Of a stretch of DNA of 64,000 nt, positions 51,755 through 61,091 are shown one piece after another (the stretch's first letter is position 1; the number at the start of each line of letters is the position of its first letter). The position numbers were made by a program, and so were the translations under genes. The notes under the pieces were generated by a model, which ran no database searches, had not been told where the DNA came from, and saw nothing but the letters and a program-made list of their open reading frames with translations. Source of the stretch: Streptomyces sp. NBC_01485 (GTDB lineage Bacteria > Actinomycetota > Actinomycetes > Streptomycetales > Streptomycetaceae); the NCBI RefSeq assembly GCF_036227125.1, contig NZ_CP109435.1, forward strand, positions 3,782,001-3,846,000, written 5' to 3'.

Positions 51755-52585
51755 TCAGCCGACGATGGCGACCGGGGCGTCCCACGTGTCGCGGTCCACG
51801 GTGATCGTGTAGCCGCCGCGGGTCTCCTTGCTGTTGACCATGTACTGGTGGCCGCGGCTGTGGTCGGTGTACTGGGTGGCGCCCCACGGCCAGTCCGTGG
51901 TCGTGGTGTCCTTCTTGTCCCACAGCGCGTACCAGAGGTTGCCCGGCAGGTCCGTCTTGTTCGTCGCGGTGGCGATCGCCTTGGCGCTGGAGCTGCTGAA
52001 GCCGTAGTAGCCGCCCCGGTACGTCTTGGCGCGCAGCGTCTTGGTGAAGGAGCGGACGTACGCCAGCACGGCGTCGTTGCACGCCTTGTCGGTGATGTCG
52101 TACGCCTCCATGTCGAGGTAGACCGGGCTGCCGGCCTTCATGCCGAGCGCGGACGACTTGGCGACGGCGTCCGCCGCGTCGGTGGCGCCCAGGGAGGTGG
52201 CCGTGGCGGCGGTGATCTTCTCGGGGCTGGAGCCGGTCTGGCAGGGCGGCTGGGCGCCGACGTAGAGCGGGATGAGCTTCCAGCCAAGCGAGTTGACCGA
52301 CTTCACCCAGGACGCGGTGAGGTTGGGCTGGTTGCAGCCGCGGTTCTTGCCGCCGACGTAGACGGCGGCACCGCCGTAGTAGCCGTCGGTCTTCCAGGCC
52401 TTCATCGCGGCCAGCGAGGGCGCGGTGCAGGCGTCGAAAGCACGGCCGGTGTACGTCTTCTGGGCAGGCCAGGTGGTCGCCGCCATCGAGGTCTGCGCCG
52501 CTATCCCGGCCCCCGCGAGGACGGCCGCGCCGGCCACGCCCCACGTGATGTATCTGCGCTTCCTGGACTGCCGGTGCTCGGCCAT
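51755..52585 (-). CDS. DUF1906 (glycoside hydrolase-like) secreted protein
   Basis: A 276-residue protein with a signal peptide (about 1-33, AAVLAGAGIAAQTSMAATTW). The domain (about 40-276) has the DUF1906 pattern: GRAFDACTAPSLAAMKAWK, YGGAAVYVGGKNRGCNQP, SPVYLDMEAYD with an acidic pair and GGYYGFSSSSAKA. These TIM-barrel-like proteins resemble lysozyme-type hydrolases. Start MAEHRQ is preferred; MGWGMAEH four codons upstream is possible. Confidence 0.8.
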   Translation of the reverse strand: MAEHRQSRKRRYITWGVAGAAVLAGAGIAAQTSMAATTWPAQKTYTGRAFDACTAPSLAAMKAWKTDGYYGGAAVYVGGKNRGCNQPNLTASWVKSVNSLGWKLIPLYVGAQPPCQTGSSPEKITAATATSLGATDAADAVAKSSALGMKAGSPVYLDMEAYDITDKACNDAVLAYVRSFTKTLRAKTYRGGYYGFSSSSAKAIATATNKTDLPGNLWYALWDKKDTTTTDWPWGATQYTDHSRGHQYMVNSKETRGGYTITVDRDTWDAPVAIVG

Positions 52586-52601
52586 CCCCCACCCCATCGT
52601 T

Positions 52602-52637
52602 GTCGTTCGTCTGTGCGTAGTCGTTCGTCTGTGCGTA
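52602..52637. repeat. Perfect 18-bp tandem duplication
   Basis: GTCGTTCGTCTGTGCGTA occurs at 52602-52619 and 52620-52637, in the leader just before the DUF1906 gene. Confidence 0.85.
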
Positions 52638-52909
52638 CGGCGCATACAGCGCGTACGGCGCGTCGGCGCTGCGTACGGCTGCCTCGCTGAAGTCCCCTGC
52701 TTCGGTGCGACGATACGGCGTCGACTCGACGTCCGGCGCCGCAGGCGGATCGCACCGTAACCCGCGGTGCTCCTGTGATCGGAAAACACAAGTCCCCCAA
52801 TGCCACAAGATTCGCTCATGTCACAGTAAAGAAGCGACGCCCTGGCACGGCCCGCCCGTGTCCTACCCTTGGCCCCTGGTGACTTGGGGGGCGAGAGTTG
52901 GGGGGCGAC

Positions 52910-53332
52910 ATGACAATGCCGACGACACCGGCGACGACGGCGGAGACCGGTGCGGGGAGACGCCTGGAGGGCGGCTGGTTTCAGCGGCTCGCCTGGACGG
53001 TCCTGGTGTGGGGGTCACTCGGCTTCCTGGTCTGGGTGCCCTTCCTGTACGTGGCGATCCGCCGCGGGCTCGCCTCCGACTGGGCGGCCTTCGGCTCGTT
53101 CTCGCTGTACGAGTGCGTGATCCTGACGTGGGCGGTGGTCTCGGACAAGGACGACGGTGACGCCTTCCTCGGCGTCGCGGTCCTGGTGACCCTGCTGACG
53201 GCGACGGTCCTGCTGCTGTCCGCGGCGTTCGACAAGAAGACCCCGGCCGCGACTCCTGCGTACGGGGCTGGACAGCCGTACGGGGCGGGGCAGGCGAATC
53301 CGTATCAGCAGGGGTATCCGTACGGGCAGTAG
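52910..53332 (+). CDS. Small membrane protein with Tyr/Gln-rich tail
   Basis: A 140-residue protein with three hydrophobic spans (about 28-48, 60-78, 85-105) and a C-terminal tail rich in Gly, Gln, Pro and Tyr (GAGQANPYQQGYPYGQ). Start ATG behind GGGGGGCGAC. Family not recognised. Confidence 0.6.
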   Translation: MTMPTTPATTAETGAGRRLEGGWFQRLAWTVLVWGSLGFLVWVPFLYVAIRRGLASDWAAFGSFSLYECVILTWAVVSDKDDGDAFLGVAVLVTLLTATVLLLSAAFDKKTPAATPAYGAGQPYGAGQANPYQQGYPYGQ

Positions 53333-53410
53333 AGCGGGCCGGCGGGACCGAACCAGCCGCCCACCCGAAGCAACCAGAGCGCCGAAAGCTCTCGGAGCAA
53401 CCCAGACCGC

Positions 53411-53896
53411 TCAGCCCGCGTGGAAGCGCTCCGGTGCCTTGGTCGGGTTGCCTCCGGTGGGGAGTTTCTGGTCGGGGCAGGTCTTGAGGACCGTCTCCAT
53501 CGCGGACTTCTCCGCGGCCGAGACCCACAGCTCGTACTTCTGCTTCACGGCGACCTGCGCCGCGACATACGTGCACCGGTAGGCCTTGCTGGGCGGCAGC
53601 CATGTCGCCGTGTCGCCGTCCCCCTTGGAACGGTTGGTGCTCGCGTCGACGGCCAGGAGGTTGAGCGGGTCGTTGGCGAGGGCTATCCGCTTGCTGGCGT
53701 CCCAGTACTTGGCGCCCTTCTGCCAGGCGTCGGACAGGGCGACGACATGGTCGATGTCGACCTTGCTGCTGCCGCGCCGGTAGGTCACGTCCTTCCCGGA
53801 GTACGGGTCCGACTCCAGCACGCCGTAGGACACCTTGCAGGTGCCGCCGGTGAACTTCACGTCCGCCAGGTCGCGCTTGAGTATGTCGTCACGGGT
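53411..53896 (-). pseudogene. 3' half of a resident HNH lipoprotein nuclease, split by the transposon
   Basis: In-frame residues run from the Thr-Arg codons (ACC CGT) at 53891-53896 through DDILKRDLADVKFTGGTCK, DPYSGKD, the HNH core VDIDHVVALSDAWQKGA, NDPLNLLAVDASTNRSKGD and WLPPSKAYRCTYVA to the stop. This is the DUF1524-like nuclease half. An ATG three codons upstream (in transposon DNA) could start it without a signal peptide. It joins in frame with 61948-62226 if the transposon is removed. Confidence 0.88.
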
Positions 53897-54020
53897 TATC
53901 TGCATGCCCTCCTTCTCTGCCAGAGACGTGAGTGACAGCCGTGTCCTCTCGCTGTGCCTCGCCGTTATCAGTCATGCCAAGAGGCACATGAGCGACATGC
54001 TCAGACAGGGAGAGGAATCA

Positions 54021-55142
54021 ATGGTGTTGCGCACGGAGAAGGCTGTCTCACCCACCACCGGAGAGGCCACATGGTTGCTCGTCGACGAGGAGACGTACGA
54101 GCCCCATCCCGAGGCACGGGAGTTCTCACTCTATCTACGGGGTGCCGGGCGCTCGCCGCAGACGCAGCGCGCCTACATTCCTCGGATCGGACGCTTCCTC
54201 AGCTGGTGCACGGAGCGCGGCACGGACTGGAAGACCGCCGGACTCGGCGACATGACCCGATTCAAGTTCCACGTCGAGCGGACACCGACCAGACAGGGGC
54301 AACTGCCGGCAGGGAAGACCGTCAACGCGGTCCTCACCGCCGTGTGCGAGTTCCTCCGATTCTGCGCCGTCCAGGGACACGTGGCCCATGAGGTCGCCGC
54401 GCGGCTGAGCGAACCGCGGTTTCTGACCTCCCCGCCGAGCGGCTTCGATCCGGGAGAAGGAGGCCAGCACCTCATGATCAAGGCCCGCGTCCTGAAGGCT
54501 CCCGAGATCGAGAAAGCACCAGCAACCCTCACCGAACCCCAGGTCGATCAGGTGCTTGAGGCGGCCCGCACGGCCCGCGACCGACTGCTCTTGACCGTGC
54601 TCGTAGAAGGGGGCCTCCGAATCGGCGAAGCTCTCGGGCTGAGGCGGGAGGACATGCACCTGCTGCCCGACTCCACGCATCTCGGTTGCCGAACCCGCGG
54701 TGCTCACCTGCATGTCCGGCCCCGACAGGACAACGAGAACGGCGCACGTGCGAAGGCCGGCCGTCACCGGATGGTGCCTGTGACGCAGGGGGCGGTACAC
54801 CGGTACCGCGACCATCTCACTGAGCGTGAGCAGGTCACCGCAGCCGCCGACTGCGACTACGTGTTCGTCAACCTCGTCGGCGGCGTGATGGGCCGCCCCA
54901 TGACCTACTCCAACGCGAAACAGGTCATCGAACGGATCGGGAACCGCTGCGGCCTCCGTGCCCGCCCGCACATGATGCGACACACGGCGGCAACCCAGTG
55001 GATTCGCAGCGGAGTCGCCCCGGATGTGGTGCAAACCCTGCTGGGACACAGGTCGTCGGCGAGCACGGCTGTCTACCTGCACGCCCAGGACGACGACCTC
55101 CGGGCCGCCGTGGACCGTCTCGCACCGGAGATCACCCGATGA
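54021..55142 (+). CDS. tnpA: Tyrosine recombinase TnpA
   Basis: A 373-residue integrase. A SAM-like N-terminal DNA-binding domain (about 35-125, GRSPQTQRAYIPRIGRFLSW) precedes the catalytic domain. Arg lies in EGGLRIGEALGLRRED, then HMMRHTAATQW (HxxR), LLGHRSSASTAVYLHAQ (His and the Tyr nucleophile). ATG behind GGGAGAGGAA, start at MVLRTEKA. It overlaps tnpB by ATGA. It cuts and joins the element ends together with TnpB. Confidence 0.88.
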   Translation: MVLRTEKAVSPTTGEATWLLVDEETYEPHPEAREFSLYLRGAGRSPQTQRAYIPRIGRFLSWCTERGTDWKTAGLGDMTRFKFHVERTPTRQGQLPAGKTVNAVLTAVCEFLRFCAVQGHVAHEVAARLSEPRFLTSPPSGFDPGEGGQHLMIKARVLKAPEIEKAPATLTEPQVDQVLEAARTARDRLLLTVLVEGGLRIGEALGLRREDMHLLPDSTHLGCRTRGAHLHVRPRQDNENGARAKAGRHRMVPVTQGAVHRYRDHLTEREQVTAAADCDYVFVNLVGGVMGRPMTYSNAKQVIERIGNRCGLRARPHMMRHTAATQWIRSGVAPDVVQTLLGHRSSASTAVYLHAQDDDLRAAVDRLAPEITR

Positions 55143-57340
55143 CGAATGCCATGAGCCTGACCGTCGTCGTCCCGCCTGACGTCAGCGGTCCCGGGTGGCC
55201 CGATTGGCTCTCCGAACGCCTCGCCCCTGATTGGCGGGTACGTGAGTGGGACCATGGCAAAGCCCTGTTCACAGCGGATCCGAGCAATCCGGCGACCAAG
55301 GTGTTCAGCTGCGTGGTCGCGGCATGTTCCACGCATGTGGCGAGCAACGGAGCCCGCTGTGACGCCTGCCGCAAGGCCCGACGCCTCCAAGGCAATCCAG
55401 CGGACTTCGACACGGAGTACCGCCCTGTGGTGTCCCGGCGCAGGCCCAACATCGCGGATGGTGCAATGCCCGGCGTCTCTCAGTTCTCGCTGGCGGGAGT
55501 CTCCCCAGCCGTGCGCCACGAACTGCTGCACGCGCTCCAGCAGCGCGACGCGGCCGGAATCAGCCTGGTCCCTCAGTACATCCGTCGCATCGTGGCAGGG
55601 CTCCCTTCTGAACTCGATTCTCTGCTGAGACTGAGCAAAGAGTTCATTTCTGAGCTTCCGGCCGCTGCCTCCGGGGTGCTCAACGGCCTTCTGCTCCATG
55701 TTCGGCGTGCCCGCGTCGAGTTCGAGGGCGTCGACCCGACCTCCGGTGATGTGTGGGAGTGCGCCCTGGTGGGACTCGCAGCCGGGCGCGGCAGAAAGTA
55801 CGTCGCTGTCCACGGTGACATCAACTTCCAGCCCGTGCGTCAGCAGTGGCTGCGGGAGTTGGTGAAGGAGTACGGCCGTACCGTCCGTCCCTGCGTTCTG
55901 GACCTGCGCCAGACGGTGTACGCAGCGAGCATCGCCTCTTCCGCCCTGGCGAACCGCGCGGCCGGCGAGGCCCCGGAGCGGCTGTCGATGGCGGACATGA
56001 ATGCCGTGGTGGACATGTTCCGCATCACCAAACGTCCCGAGGACGGGCACGACTACTCGACGAGTCACCGCCGGGCACTGCTGCGTGACTGGCGCACGTT
56101 CCTGGAGTTCGCCCGCCAGGCCGGGATGATGGACCACGTTCCCGGGGACTTCGCATTGAACCCCCGCTTCCACACCATCGCCGCCGTCGAGGCGTCCGAA
56201 GACGAGATCGGCCGGGCCGTTCCCGAGCATGTCATCGCCCAACTCGACGCGCATATCGCCCTGCTCGGCACCTCGACCTCGTACGAGAGCGGCGGTTGGT
56301 CATCCGCCGACTTCGCGCGGATGTACCAGGTGGTCTACGCAGTCCTTCGCGACACCGGCCGCCGACCCGGCGAGGTGACCAGCCTGCGCCGGGGGTGCCT
56401 TGAGCGGATCGACAGCAAGCCCACTCTGGTCTACGACAACCACAAACGCCGCCGTCACGGACGTAGGCTCCCCGTCTCCGAGAGCACAGCCCAGGCCATC
56501 GGGACATGGCAGAAGGAACTCGACCGGCTGCCCGCTGTGCCCGCCTGCGGGCAGTGGCTGTTCCCCTCTCCGGGACAGCGCAACCGTCCGCGTCGCGGTC
56601 ATCTGACCACCGCACAGTTCTGCAACAGGATCTTCCGCGACTGGGTGGACGAGCTGATCCCGGATCTTGTAGACGAACGCCTGGACGACAGTGGCGAACC
56701 GCTCGCCTACGACCGCACCCAGATCGTTCCTTACGGATTCCGTCACGCGTACGCCCAGCGTCACGCTGACGCCGGAACCCGTCCGGACGTCCTCCGGGAA
56801 CTCATGGACCACCGGTCCTTGGACGTCACCATGGGCTACTACAAGGTCTCCCTGACCAGGAAACAGGAGGCAGTCAAGACAGTGGCGAGACTCGCCGTCG
56901 ACCGGCATGGTGCCCCGCGCGGCTTCGAGGACGCCCTGGCCTACGAGGTCGAGAGCGTCGGGGTCCCTTACGGGGGCTGCACCGAGCCGAGCAACGTCAA
57001 GGCCGGCGGCGGACACTGCCGCATCCGCTTCCAGTGCGCCGGCTGCGACTTCTACCGGCCCGACCCCTCCTACCTCCCCGCCTTGGAGCAGCAGATCGCG
57101 GACCTGCGGGCCGACAAGGAGTCCGCCTTGGCCATGGACGCCGCCGACTGGGTCGTACGCAATCTTGACGACCAGATCCGCGCCTACTCGAAGTCGGCGG
57201 ACGAGATGCGACGCCAGCTTGAAGCCATGCCCGAGGAGGAGCGAACCAGGGTGGAGGAGGCCTCGCGCGAGTTGCGCAAGGCCCGCTCGGCTGCCGCCTT
57301 CATCCCCGTGCAGTCGCTCACTACGCGGAGTACTCCATGA
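55139..57340 (+). CDS. tnpB: Tyrosine recombinase TnpB (large)
   Basis: A 733-residue protein with a C-terminal tyrosine recombinase domain: DTGRRPGEVTSLRRG (Arg), YGFRHAYAQRHADAG (HxxR), ELMDHRSLDVTMGYYKVS (Tyr). Downstream a Cys-rich segment CRIRFQCAGCDFYRPD may bind zinc. The N-terminal 200 residues contain CxxC-type pairs (CSTHVASNGARCDACRKARR). The length suits TnpB of Tn554 relatives. It overlaps both neighbours by ATGA. Confidence 0.85.
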   Translation: MTNAMSLTVVVPPDVSGPGWPDWLSERLAPDWRVREWDHGKALFTADPSNPATKVFSCVVAACSTHVASNGARCDACRKARRLQGNPADFDTEYRPVVSRRRPNIADGAMPGVSQFSLAGVSPAVRHELLHALQQRDAAGISLVPQYIRRIVAGLPSELDSLLRLSKEFISELPAAASGVLNGLLLHVRRARVEFEGVDPTSGDVWECALVGLAAGRGRKYVAVHGDINFQPVRQQWLRELVKEYGRTVRPCVLDLRQTVYAASIASSALANRAAGEAPERLSMADMNAVVDMFRITKRPEDGHDYSTSHRRALLRDWRTFLEFARQAGMMDHVPGDFALNPRFHTIAAVEASEDEIGRAVPEHVIAQLDAHIALLGTSTSYESGGWSSADFARMYQVVYAVLRDTGRRPGEVTSLRRGCLERIDSKPTLVYDNHKRRRHGRRLPVSESTAQAIGTWQKELDRLPAVPACGQWLFPSPGQRNRPRRGHLTTAQFCNRIFRDWVDELIPDLVDERLDDSGEPLAYDRTQIVPYGFRHAYAQRHADAGTRPDVLRELMDHRSLDVTMGYYKVSLTRKQEAVKTVARLAVDRHGAPRGFEDALAYEVESVGVPYGGCTEPSNVKAGGGHCRIRFQCAGCDFYRPDPSYLPALEQQIADLRADKESALAMDAADWVVRNLDDQIRAYSKSADEMRRQLEAMPEEERTRVEEASRELRKARSAAAFIPVQSLTTRSTP

Positions 57341-57936
57341 CCCGTCCCTCCTCGCACGATGCTGCGGGCCGGGAAGTTCGGGTCCAGCGCCTTCGTGCCG
57401 CCCGCGCCCGGGACAGCGCAGCCAAGATCGACCGCTCCCTGAAGGTCATCCACGATCTCCCCGCCTCCGGGCAGCGGATCACCTTCGCCCGTGTGGCCCG
57501 TGAGGCATCGGTATCCACCTGGTTCGTCTACAACCAGCCTCCAGTACGGGCAGCCGTAGAGGCCGCCATGAGCGAACAGCGCGGGCAGCGGGGCAAACAC
57601 ACACCACCGGCCAGCAGGCAACAGGTCGCTCCCGCCGGTCTGCATACCGAACTCGCCCTTGCCCGCGAGGAGATCAAGGACCTCAAGAAGGAACGCGACC
57701 GGCTACGGGACCGAGTCCGACTGTCTTTCGGCGCCGAGCTGGACGATGTGGGCCGCCGCGAGCTGGTTGAGCGGGTGCAGCAGTTGGAGCAGCAGAACGC
57801 AGCTCTGAACCAGGAGCTGTCAGGCGCCCGGAATCGGCTCATCGACCTGGAACAACAGCTACGGGAGTCGGAAGACGCCCTGACCGCCGCCCGGGCCGGC
57901 CTCCGCCGCGCAATGCGGGTCGTGCCCTCGACATAG
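57337..57936 (+). CDS. tnpC: TnpC-like protein (DUF6262)
   Basis: A 199-residue protein. A winged-helix-like N-terminal half (FARVAREASVSTWFVYNQP) is followed by a long coiled coil (about 105-190, LAREEIKDLKKERDRLRDRV). It occupies the tnpC position and is thought to set orientation or efficiency of transposition. It is followed by a strong terminator. Confidence 0.8.
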   Translation: MTRPSSHDAAGREVRVQRLRAARARDSAAKIDRSLKVIHDLPASGQRITFARVAREASVSTWFVYNQPPVRAAVEAAMSEQRGQRGKHTPPASRQQVAPAGLHTELALAREEIKDLKKERDRLRDRVRLSFGAELDDVGRRELVERVQQLEQQNAALNQELSGARNRLIDLEQQLRESEDALTAARAGLRRAMRVVPST

Positions 57937-57956
57937 CCTGTGCCGAACTGGCACCC

Positions 57957-57996
57957 GCTGCGGCTGTCCGTTCTCCCTGTACCGGACAGCCGCAGC
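57957..57996 (+). terminator. Terminator of the transposition operon
   Basis: Perfect 14-bp stem GCTGCGGCTGTCCG / CGGACAGCCGCAGC with a 12-nt loop, between the converging tnpC and ArsR-type genes. Confidence 0.75.
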
Positions 57997-58016
57997 AACG
58001 CCGACGGCAGCCAAGT

Positions 58017-59021
58017 TCAAGGTGTCACGACGTTCTGGGACGGATTCAAGTCGACCAGCTGGTCACCGAGATGGCTACGTCGATACAGGACCTGCCGTCC
58101 GTCACGCGCCCGGGTGACAAGCCCCGTCGCGTGGAGCACGCGCAGGTGCTGGGACACGGCGCTCGGGGTCACCCGGAGGCGGCGGGCGATCTCAACCGTG
58201 GCGAGCGGCTCTTCGAGGAGGGTGAGCAGCCTTGCCCTGGGTACGCCGAGCAGCGGCGCAAGGGCCGTCGTGTCGACGGTCGGCGGCGTGGCCCACAGCG
58301 TGGCCACGCCCCGGCTCGGATAGACGAGCCGGGGCGGCTCTTCCGGACCGACCGGAGGCGCCGGCTTGTGCGCGAACACGGACGGCAGGAGCAGCAGGCC
58401 CCGACCGGACGCGTCGACACGGTGCCTGCTGATCATCTTGTCGATGTGCAGTACGCCGTTGTGCCAGCGCAGGTTCGGGTGCATGTCGGCGAACAACAAG
58501 CGGGCGCCTCCCACCGCGAGTTGCCGCGCGCGATAGGTCATGTCGGCTTCAAGGAGCAGCCGCATCTGCCGCCACTCCGGCTCGATGGCCACCTCCCAGA
58601 AGTGCCGCAGAAGCTCGCACACGGCATCGCGAAGTCTGACGACGGATGCGTCGTCGGCGGCAGTGGCGTCCTGCAGGGCTGCTGGAAGCGGGTCGGGAGC
58701 GTGCGCGGTCAGCAGGTCATGGCGAACCCGCGCAGGGGACACCTGGCGGACGACGGCCAACTGCTCCTCGAAGGTCGGCGCGAAGCTCGTGGGCTGCGGG
58801 GTCAGAAAGTCGGGGATTGTGCGCCTGCGCGCGACCAGCGACATCAGCAGCTCGGTATCGAGCGTGCCGATCCTGCCGAGCACGGACCTGCGCCACGGGA
58901 GGTGCAACACGGTCAGCCCCGGGTCCTGCAGCACCCGCAGGCTGAGCAAGGTCTCGTGCACGGGTGACACGGCGAAGCGCGTATCCGCAAGGTCCTCGAC
59001 GCCGAGCACAAAACTGATCAT
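58017..59021 (-). CDS. ArsR-type regulator with DUF5937-like N-terminal domain
   Basis: A 334-residue regulator. The N-terminal 240 residues resemble DUF5937 (FAVSPVHETLLSLRVLQDPG, LFADMHPNLRWHNG). The C-terminal winged helix (about 255-330) reads LEEPLATVEIARRLRVTPSA, then VSQHLRVLHATGLVTRARDG. Start MISFVLG is preferred; an upstream in-frame extension would include a TTA codon. It is divergent from the SDR/MFS pair across 56 bp containing CATCGA...TCGATG (59036-59061), a possible operator. It probably controls the MFS exporter. Confidence 0.8.
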   Translation of the reverse strand: MISFVLGVEDLADTRFAVSPVHETLLSLRVLQDPGLTVLHLPWRRSVLGRIGTLDTELLMSLVARRRTIPDFLTPQPTSFAPTFEEQLAVVRQVSPARVRHDLLTAHAPDPLPAALQDATAADDASVVRLRDAVCELLRHFWEVAIEPEWRQMRLLLEADMTYRARQLAVGGARLLFADMHPNLRWHNGVLHIDKMISRHRVDASGRGLLLLPSVFAHKPAPPVGPEEPPRLVYPSRGVATLWATPPTVDTTALAPLLGVPRARLLTLLEEPLATVEIARRLRVTPSAVSQHLRVLHATGLVTRARDGRQVLYRRSHLGDQLVDLNPSQNVVTP

Positions 59022-59077
59022 TAAGCCATACGCTACATCGATTGGCGCCGCAACGTCGATGCAGTGGACTGCCGTCC

Positions 59078-59851
59078 ATGACACGCCCAACTCATGGACA
59101 GCACACGGCAATTGTCACTGGCGCGGCACGCGGGATCGGCGCCGCGGTGGCCAGACGGCTGGCGCACGACGGCCTGGCGGTCGGCGTGATCGACCTGAAC
59201 GAGGCGGACTGCGTCGGGACCGTCGAAGCCATCGCCAGCAACGGCGGATCAGCGACAGCCGTCCCCGCCGATGTCTCCGACGAGACCGCAGTGACGGCCG
59301 CCGTCGCCCGGATCGCCGCCGAGCTGGGGCCGCCGACAGTACTGGTCAACAACGCCGGCATCGGTCCCCGTGCCGAGCTTGTCGAGATGAGCACGCAACA
59401 GTGGGACATGGTCACCGGGGTCAATCTGCGCGGCCCGTTCCTCCTAACCCGGGCCGTCTGCCCGCACATGATCGCAGCCGGTTGGGGACGGATCGTGAAC
59501 ATGTCGAGCATCTCCGCGGTCGGCGATGCCGCTCGCGTCGACTACGGCAGCGCGAAGGCCGGTCTCATCGGTTTCACCAAGTCGCTCGCCCTCCAACTCG
59601 GACGGCACGGCATCACCGCCAACGCCATCGCCCCGGGCTTCGTCGTGAGCGACATGACCAGGGCATCCGCCCGACGCCTCGGCCTCGACTTCGAGGAGTA
59701 CCGGCGCAACGCGGCGAATTCCATCCCGGTCGGACGAGTCGGCGAGCCGGAGGACATCGCGCACACGGCGTCTTTCCTGGTGAGTCCCGAGGCAGGATTC
59801 GTCTCCGGCCAGATCATTTACGTCGCCGGTGGACCGATGGACCGAGGATGA
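59078..59851 (+). CDS. Short-chain dehydrogenase/reductase (transposon cargo)
   Basis: A 257-residue SDR with TGAARGIG, NNAGIGPR, VNMSSISAVGD, the catalytic YGSAK and the C-terminal VAGGPMDRG. Asp of GVIDLNEAD after the second strand suggests NAD. ATG has no clear ribosome site. It overlaps the MFS gene by ATGA. The pair may modify and export a toxic or aromatic compound. Confidence 0.82.
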   Translation: MTRPTHGQHTAIVTGAARGIGAAVARRLAHDGLAVGVIDLNEADCVGTVEAIASNGGSATAVPADVSDETAVTAAVARIAAELGPPTVLVNNAGIGPRAELVEMSTQQWDMVTGVNLRGPFLLTRAVCPHMIAAGWGRIVNMSSISAVGDAARVDYGSAKAGLIGFTKSLALQLGRHGITANAIAPGFVVSDMTRASARRLGLDFEEYRRNAANSIPVGRVGEPEDIAHTASFLVSPEAGFVSGQIIYVAGGPMDRG

Positions 59852-61074
59852 GCCGTCGAATGACCCTGCTCCTGGCCCTGACCTGCGCAGTGGCCGTGGG
59901 CAACATCTATTTCCCGCAGGCGATCATCCCCTTGGCTGCCGCAGGACTGCATACATCTCCCGATTCGGCCTCCCTGGCCGTGACCGCCACCCAGGCCGGC
60001 TACACGGCCGGAATGTTCCTGCTGGTGCCGCTCGGCGACCGGCTCCCCCACCGCTCATTCCTCGTCACCCTGCTCTCCCTGACCGGCCTGGGCCTGCTCG
60101 CCGCAGGCTGCGCCCCGACCCTGCCACTCCTCGTCGCCGCAAGCGCCCTCATCGGCCTCACCACCGTGGCCGCTCAGGTCGTGGGCCCGCTGGCAGCCGG
60201 ACTGGTGGCCGCCGATAGTCGCGGAACGGTGATCGGCACCCTGCTGAGCGGGTCGATCGGTGGCATGCTGCTTGCCCGCGCTTTCAGCGGTTCGCTCGGC
60301 GAATGGTTGGGATGGCGAGTTCCCTACCTGGTGGCCGCGGCCTTGACCCTGCTGCTGGCAGGCGTTCTGGCCCGCACGGTGCCCGTCACAACCCCGTCCT
60401 CACATCAGCCGTACCCGGTGCTCCTGGCCGAGTCGCTGCGCCTGCTGCGCGCGGAGCCGGACCTGCGTCGCTCCTGCTTCTACCAGGCGACGGTTTTCGC
60501 CGGGTTCTCGGCCGTGTGGACCTGTCTGGCACTCCTCCTCACCGGTCCGGTCTACGGCATGGGCGCCCAAGCCGTAGGACTGCTTGCCCTGGTGGGCGGC
60601 GCAACCATGCTCTGCGCCCCGTTCGCCGGACGCCTGGTGGACCACCACGGCCCGGACCCGGTGAACTTCGTCTGCATGCTCACGGTCCTCGCCTCAGTCG
60701 CGGTCCTGGCTGCGGGCGCCTGGGGCGACGTACCCGGGCTCACCGCTCTGATCGTGGGTACGCTGCTGCTCGATATCGCCATGCAGTCCGGCATGGTCGC
60801 CAACCAGGCCCGGGTCTACGCCCTGCGTCCGGACGCCCGCAGCAGACTCAACACCGCCTACATGACCTGCGCCTACCTGGGCGGCAGCGCAGGATCCTGG
60901 CTCGGGGTACGGGCGTACGGCGAGGCCGGGTGGTGGGGCGTGTGTGCACTCGTGGCACTGCTCACGGTGCTGGCCCTGGCCCGCCACATGGTGGCGCTGT
61001 GCAGTCGGAGGCCCGGAGTGACGAGAAGCCAGTTACGGACCGCTGCCGAGCATCAGCCGATCCGCCCTCGTTGA
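59848..61074 (+). CDS. MFS exporter with a TTA codon (transposon cargo)
   Basis: A 408-residue major facilitator with about twelve spans, starting MSRRMTLLLALTCAVAVGNI. The loop after span 2 reads PLGDRLPHRSFLV, the MFS A-motif position. Codon TTA at 61033-61035 (QLRTAAEHQ near the C-terminus) requires the bldA tRNA. It is translationally coupled to the SDR. Substrate unknown; a multidrug or antibiotic efflux role is the usual guess. Confidence 0.85.
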   Translation: MSRRMTLLLALTCAVAVGNIYFPQAIIPLAAAGLHTSPDSASLAVTATQAGYTAGMFLLVPLGDRLPHRSFLVTLLSLTGLGLLAAGCAPTLPLLVAASALIGLTTVAAQVVGPLAAGLVAADSRGTVIGTLLSGSIGGMLLARAFSGSLGEWLGWRVPYLVAAALTLLLAGVLARTVPVTTPSSHQPYPVLLAESLRLLRAEPDLRRSCFYQATVFAGFSAVWTCLALLLTGPVYGMGAQAVGLLALVGGATMLCAPFAGRLVDHHGPDPVNFVCMLTVLASVAVLAAGAWGDVPGLTALIVGTLLLDIAMQSGMVANQARVYALRPDARSRLNTAYMTCAYLGGSAGSWLGVRAYGEAGWWGVCALVALLTVLALARHMVALCSRRPGVTRSQLRTAAEHQPIRPR

Positions 61075-61091
61075 GAAACCCGTGCTGCTCG

